A stretch of 8,644 nucleotides of DNA from the NCBI GenBank assembly GCA_015494645.1, contig WGAU01000081.1, positions 1 through 8,644 of the forward strand, written 5' to 3'. The translations under genes and the position numbers were made by a program. A model generated the notes under the pieces. The model searched no databases and was not told the origin of the DNA. It saw only the letters and a list, made by a program, of their open reading frames with translations. The DNA comes from Aquificota bacterium. GTDB lineage: Bacteria > Thermosulfidibacterota > Thermosulfidibacteria > Thermosulfidibacterales > Thermosulfidibacteraceae. Of the stretch, positions 6,601-8,644 are shown one piece after another; within the stretch, counting starts at the first letter, position 1, and every line of letters starts with the position of its first letter.

Positions 6601-7120
6601 AGAGGTGATACTGGCAGGGCTTGTGGTGTCTATCAAGGAGATTACCACTCGTAATGGAGATAGGATGGCTTTTGTAAACTTTGAGGATAAAGAGGGCAGA
6701 GTAGAGCTTGTGGTCTTTCCCGATGTGTATAGGGAGGTGGGCTTAGTATTTGCTTATGATGAGCCTATCTTGGTTAGAGGAACCGTTACCACCGATGTGG
6801 CTAATGACTCAAAGAAGGTACTGGTTACAGATGCTGCAAGGCTACAGGAAGGCTTTAAGGAGAAGCTATATGAAAAAAGCTTTGCCTGTTATGTAGTGGT
6901 TGATAGTTATGTGCCCAAGGAGGTGCTTGAGACCATAAGGAATGAGGCTATCAGAAGCAAGGGGGATGCGCCTTTACTTATCAAGGTTACCAACGGTGAG
7001 TATGAGGTGATTATAGATACCCACAGGAAGGTTGGGTTTGACTTTGCCAGCCGAATTAGGTTCAACAGTGTAAAGGTGATTATGCAAGAGGTGACCAATG
7101 GTAAAGCCGCTGGAGTTTGA
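3653..7120 (+). CDS. dnaE: DNA polymerase III, alpha subunit (DnaE1 type)
   Basis: Catalytic subunit of the replicative DNA polymerase, 1155 residues, the usual DnaE length. Domain order: N-terminal PHP domain (about 4-270, HLHLH at 6-10, TDHGSMFG 40-47); polymerase core with GPGRGSAAGS (364-373) and PDIDIDF (405-411), whose D408 and D410 with D560 (KMDMLGLRTL) form the expected catalytic triad; FGVFQLES-type motif GVFQLESSGM (608-617); fingers motif FNKSHSAAYA (752-761); helix-hairpin-helix GVGEAAAEAI (835-844); OB-fold (about 985-1060). QLSLF (912-916) is a textbook sliding-clamp motif. All nine PHP metal-ligand positions are occupied (H8, H10, D17, H42, E67, H90, C140, D208, H210), so the domain may be an active proofreading nuclease. 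ATG 3653 is fixed by GGAGG 6 nt upstream. It overlaps accA by 23 bases. Confidence 0.97.
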   Translation: MAEFVHLHLHTQYSLLDGAIKIKQLFPRARELGFDAVAITDHGSMFGVVKFFQEAQKHEVKPIIGCEAYVAPGSRFDKKSVRGGADAAYHLVLLAKNEKGYKNLIKLVTAGYLEGFYYKPRIDKELLREHSEGLIATSACMKGEIAQKILNNDYDGAKRALYAYLDIFGKENFYLEIMRIGIEEQDRVNEGLMKLARDTGVGLVATNDCHYLFPEDAEAHDILLCVQTGKRVEDVNRMKMDTNQIYFKSPREMADLFADVPEAVENTLKIAEACNFQFEFGKAHLPVYQVPEGYTISSYLRKLAFDGLKKRRERGELDQTIPYERYEERLNYELEVIEKTGFPGYFLIVWDFVNYAKRNGIPVGPGRGSAAGSLVSYVLEITDIDPLRWGLLFERFLNPERISPPDIDIDFCKERRDLVIDYVRKKYGEKNVAKILAVGTLATRAAVRDVGRALGFSPKEVDRIAKMFPQTPDISVEDAIKMEPRIQEEMEKNSKVKKLVEVASKLEGLCRQASTHAAGVVITPNELTEYVPLYKNEKEEEITTQYDKDDLEALGLLKMDMLGLRTLTVIDTALKLIEAYKGEKVDLKHLPLDDPETYRLLQSGRTLGVFQLESSGMRELLKRLKPSRFEDLIALVALYRPGPLGSGMVDDFIDRKHGRKPIEYELPQLGPILEETYGVILYQEQVMKIASEVAGFTLGQADILRKAMGKKKKDVMAQMRELFIKGAVERGVDKEKAEDLFDKMAKFAEYGFNKSHSAAYAMVAYQTAYLKAHYPVEFMAALISSEINNTEKIYLYLQECKDMGIEVYPPNINESHVIFRVDGNSLRFGLAAIKGVGEAAAEAIVKARKDEPFKNFYDFCKRVAGHKVNKKTIEALIKSGALDSFGDRNSLLASLETFLDAATRASKGSEKQLSLFDLAGEGEYVEEPELIEASPATEQERLNMEKEVLGFYLSGHPLDTAKEIISKYPVTTISALEEKEDGEEVILAGLVVSIKEITTRNGDRMAFVNFEDKEGRVELVVFPDVYREVGLVFAYDEPILVRGTVTTDVANDSKKVLVTDAARLQEGFKEKLYEKSFACYVVVDSYVPKEVLETIRNEAIRSKGDAPLLIKVTNGEYEVIIDTHRKVGFDFASRIRFNSVKVIMQEVTNGKAAGV

Positions 7121-8054
7121 GAGAGAGATTTATGAGATAGAAAAGCGTATAGAGGAGCTAAAGTCCATAGGAACTGGAGTGCAGCTTGATATAGATGAGG
7201 AGATAAGGAAGCTTGAGAGAAAGGTAAAGAGAAAACTTATAAAGCTTTATCGGGAGCTTACCCCTTGGCAAAGGGTTCAGGTGGCAAGGCATCCCAACAG
7301 ACCTTACACCTTGGATTATGTAAAGCTTATGATGAATAACTTTGTGGAGTTTAGGGGAGACAGGAGGTTTGCCGACGATAGATCCATAGTGGCTGGTTTT
7401 GCGGAGTTTGACGGGATGAGCGTAGCTGTGGTGGGCCATCAGAAGGGACGCGGGACCAAGGAGAATATTGAGAGGAACTTCGGTATGCCCCATCCTGAGG
7501 GGTACAGAAAAGCATTGAGGGTTATGAAGCTTGCGGAGAAATTTGGCATTCCTATTCTCACCTTTGTTGACACACCTGGTGCTTATCCTGGTATAGGGGC
7601 GGAAGAGAGGGGACAGGCGGAAGCTATAGGAGAAAATCTTTACGAGATGATAAACTTGAAGGTTCCGATTGTGGTTTCGGTTATAGGGGAGGGGGGATCT
7701 GGAGGCGCTTTGGCAATAAGCGTTGGAGACAGAATCCTCATGCAGGAAAATGCCATTTATGCTGTGATTTCTCCTGAGGGATGTGCCTCTATCCTTTGGA
7801 GGGATTCTGCGAAGGCACCTCTTGCAGCAGAGGCGTTGAAGCTCACCGCTCAGGATCTTCTTAAGCTTGGAGTGATAGATGAGGTGGTGAAGGAACCTAT
7901 AGGTGGTGCTCACAGGAACCACCAGCTTGCCGCCAATATCCTTAAACGGGCAGTGCGCCGAAACTTAAGGGAGTTGTTGAATAAAAGTATTGATCAGCTT
8001 TTGGAAGAAAGGTTTGAAAAATATAGAAACATTGGAGTTTTTTCTCAAGAATGA
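7098..8054 (+). CDS. accA: Acetyl-CoA carboxylase carboxyltransferase subunit alpha
   Basis: With AccD it moves the carboxyl group from carboxybiotin to acetyl-CoA, forming malonyl-CoA, the committed step of fatty-acid synthesis. At 318 residues it is full length (E. coli about 319). The charged N-terminal helices (5-55) are followed by TPWQRVQVARHP (55-66), NFVEFRGDR (81-89), GHQKGR (113-118), NFGMPHPEGYRKALR (127-141), the FVDTPGAYPGIGAEERGQ stretch (156-173) and the glycine-rich GEGGSGGALA (197-206), the likely oxyanion-hole loop of the crotonase fold. The AccD zinc domain is absent, as expected. The start ATG 7098 lies inside the end of dnaE in another frame, preceded by an AGAGGTG ribosome site (about 7086-7092), so translation is probably coupled. 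accD, accB and accC are not in this window. Confidence 0.97.
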   Translation: MVKPLEFEREIYEIEKRIEELKSIGTGVQLDIDEEIRKLERKVKRKLIKLYRELTPWQRVQVARHPNRPYTLDYVKLMMNNFVEFRGDRRFADDRSIVAGFAEFDGMSVAVVGHQKGRGTKENIERNFGMPHPEGYRKALRVMKLAEKFGIPILTFVDTPGAYPGIGAEERGQAEAIGENLYEMINLKVPIVVSVIGEGGSGGALAISVGDRILMQENAIYAVISPEGCASILWRDSAKAPLAAEALKLTAQDLLKLGVIDEVVKEPIGGAHRNHQLAANILKRAVRRNLRELLNKSIDQLLEERFEKYRNIGVFSQE

Positions 8055-8644
8055 TTGCTGGTCAGTCTTGTTTCTAAGAGCTGTTCCAACCTCTTTTTAA
8101 GAGCTTTTATTTCGTCTCTTATTACTGCTGCCTTTTCAAAGGCAAGTTCCTTGGCAGCTTCCTTCATCTCCTTTTCCAGCTTCTTTATCCTTTGCTCAAT
8201 TTCCCAAGGGTTATCTTCTTTAACCTCAAGTTCCAGGGGCACGGTGTAGTAGTCCTTCTCGTAAACGCTGGAAAGGATGTCCTTTATGGACTTTTGTATG
8301 GTTTGAGGAGTAATTCCATGCTCTTCATTGTATTTCTTCTGCATTTCCCTTCTTCTCTTCATCTCTCTGATAGCCCTTTCCATAGAACCTGTGATGGTGT
8401 CTGCGTACATAATTACCTTTCCGTTAACGTTTCTTGCTGCCCTGCCAGCGGTCTGGATAAGGGAGCGTTCTGAGCGCAGAAAACCTTCCTTATCGGCGTC
8501 CAGTATGGCAACCAGCGAGACCTCCGGTATGTCCAATCCTTCTCTGAGCAAGTTAACTCCCACTATGACGTCATATATGCCAGCCCTTAGGTCCCTGATG
8601 ATCCTTGTTCTTTCAATGGTTTCTATTTCGGAGTGAAGGTAGGC
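8045..8644 (-). CDS. uvrB: UvrABC excinuclease subunit B, C-terminal part
   Basis: UvrB is the damage-verifying helicase-like subunit of bacterial nucleotide excision repair; it is loaded by UvrA and then recruits UvrC. The frame is open from the right edge to a TGA at 8047-8045, giving 199 residues, about the last 30 percent of a protein near 660. Visible in order: YLHSEIETIERTRI near the edge, helicase motif V (VGVNLLREGLDIPEVSL), motif VI (SLIQTAGRAARN), the DILSSVYEKDYY linker, and a C-terminal UVR domain of about 38 residues beginning at IEQRIKKLEKEM, which binds UvrC. The coding sequence begins outside the window. It converges on accA and overlaps its end by 10 bp, leaving no intergenic terminator space. 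Confidence 0.96.
   Translation of the reverse strand, partial: AYLHSEIETIERTRIIRDLRAGIYDVIVGVNLLREGLDIPEVSLVAILDADKEGFLRSERSLIQTAGRAARNVNGKVIMYADTITGSMERAIREMKRRREMQKKYNEEHGITPQTIQKSIKDILSSVYEKDYYTVPLELEVKEDNPWEIEQRIKKLEKEMKEAAKELAFEKAAVIRDEIKALKKRLEQLLETRLTSNHS

Noticed and set aside
7158..7922. Long open frame of 254 codons on the minus strand inside accA
   Set aside because: It is fully antisense to the clearly recognised AccA, has no family motif and is rich in Leu/His/Ser as expected of a shadow frame.

Overview
This window is ordinary bacterial chromosome made of conserved housekeeping genes, probably from a thermophile. Arginine is written mostly AGG/AGA and isoleucine often ATA, the proteins are rich in Lys and Glu, and the genes are tightly packed or overlapping. 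These traits fit deep-branching thermophilic lineages such as Aquificota, Thermosulfidibacterota or Thermodesulfobacteriota. The exact lineage cannot be read from this sequence alone; the dnaE product does not look especially close to that of Aquifex as I recall it.

Layout: (1) 1-1375, minus strand: glutamine synthetase type I (glnA), missing only its last few residues beyond the left edge. (2) 1376-1513: a divergent intergenic region with a 17-bp palindrome, TGCAC-N7-GTGCA, resembling an NtrC site. (3) 1514-3294, plus strand: miaB (tRNA methylthiotransferase), then a BFN/DUF151 'bifunctional nuclease' family gene whose start codon overlaps the miaB stop by one base. (4) 3295-3652: the only gene-free stretch over 300 bases. 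It is T-rich, holds several weak hairpins and two weak candidate promoters, and ends in a stem-loop that runs into the dnaE ribosome-binding site. (5) 3653-8054, plus strand: dnaE (DNA polymerase III alpha) and accA (acetyl-CoA carboxylase carboxyltransferase alpha), overlapping by 23 bases. (6) 8045-8644, minus strand: the C-terminal third of uvrB, running off the right edge and overlapping the accA end by 10 bases tail to tail.

The genes cover nitrogen assimilation (glnA), tRNA modification (miaB), replication (dnaE), the committed step of fatty-acid synthesis (accA) and nucleotide excision repair (uvrB). The dnaE-accA pairing also occurs in other bacteria, including E. coli, and links replication and membrane-lipid genes on one message. 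No mobile element, CRISPR array, tRNA or rRNA was found, and I see no convincing evidence of an undescribed multi-gene system. The points most worth a second look are regulatory: the glnA/miaB palindrome and the dnaE leader hairpin. The complete metal-site set in the DnaE PHP domain and a changed motif residue in MiaB are also notable.
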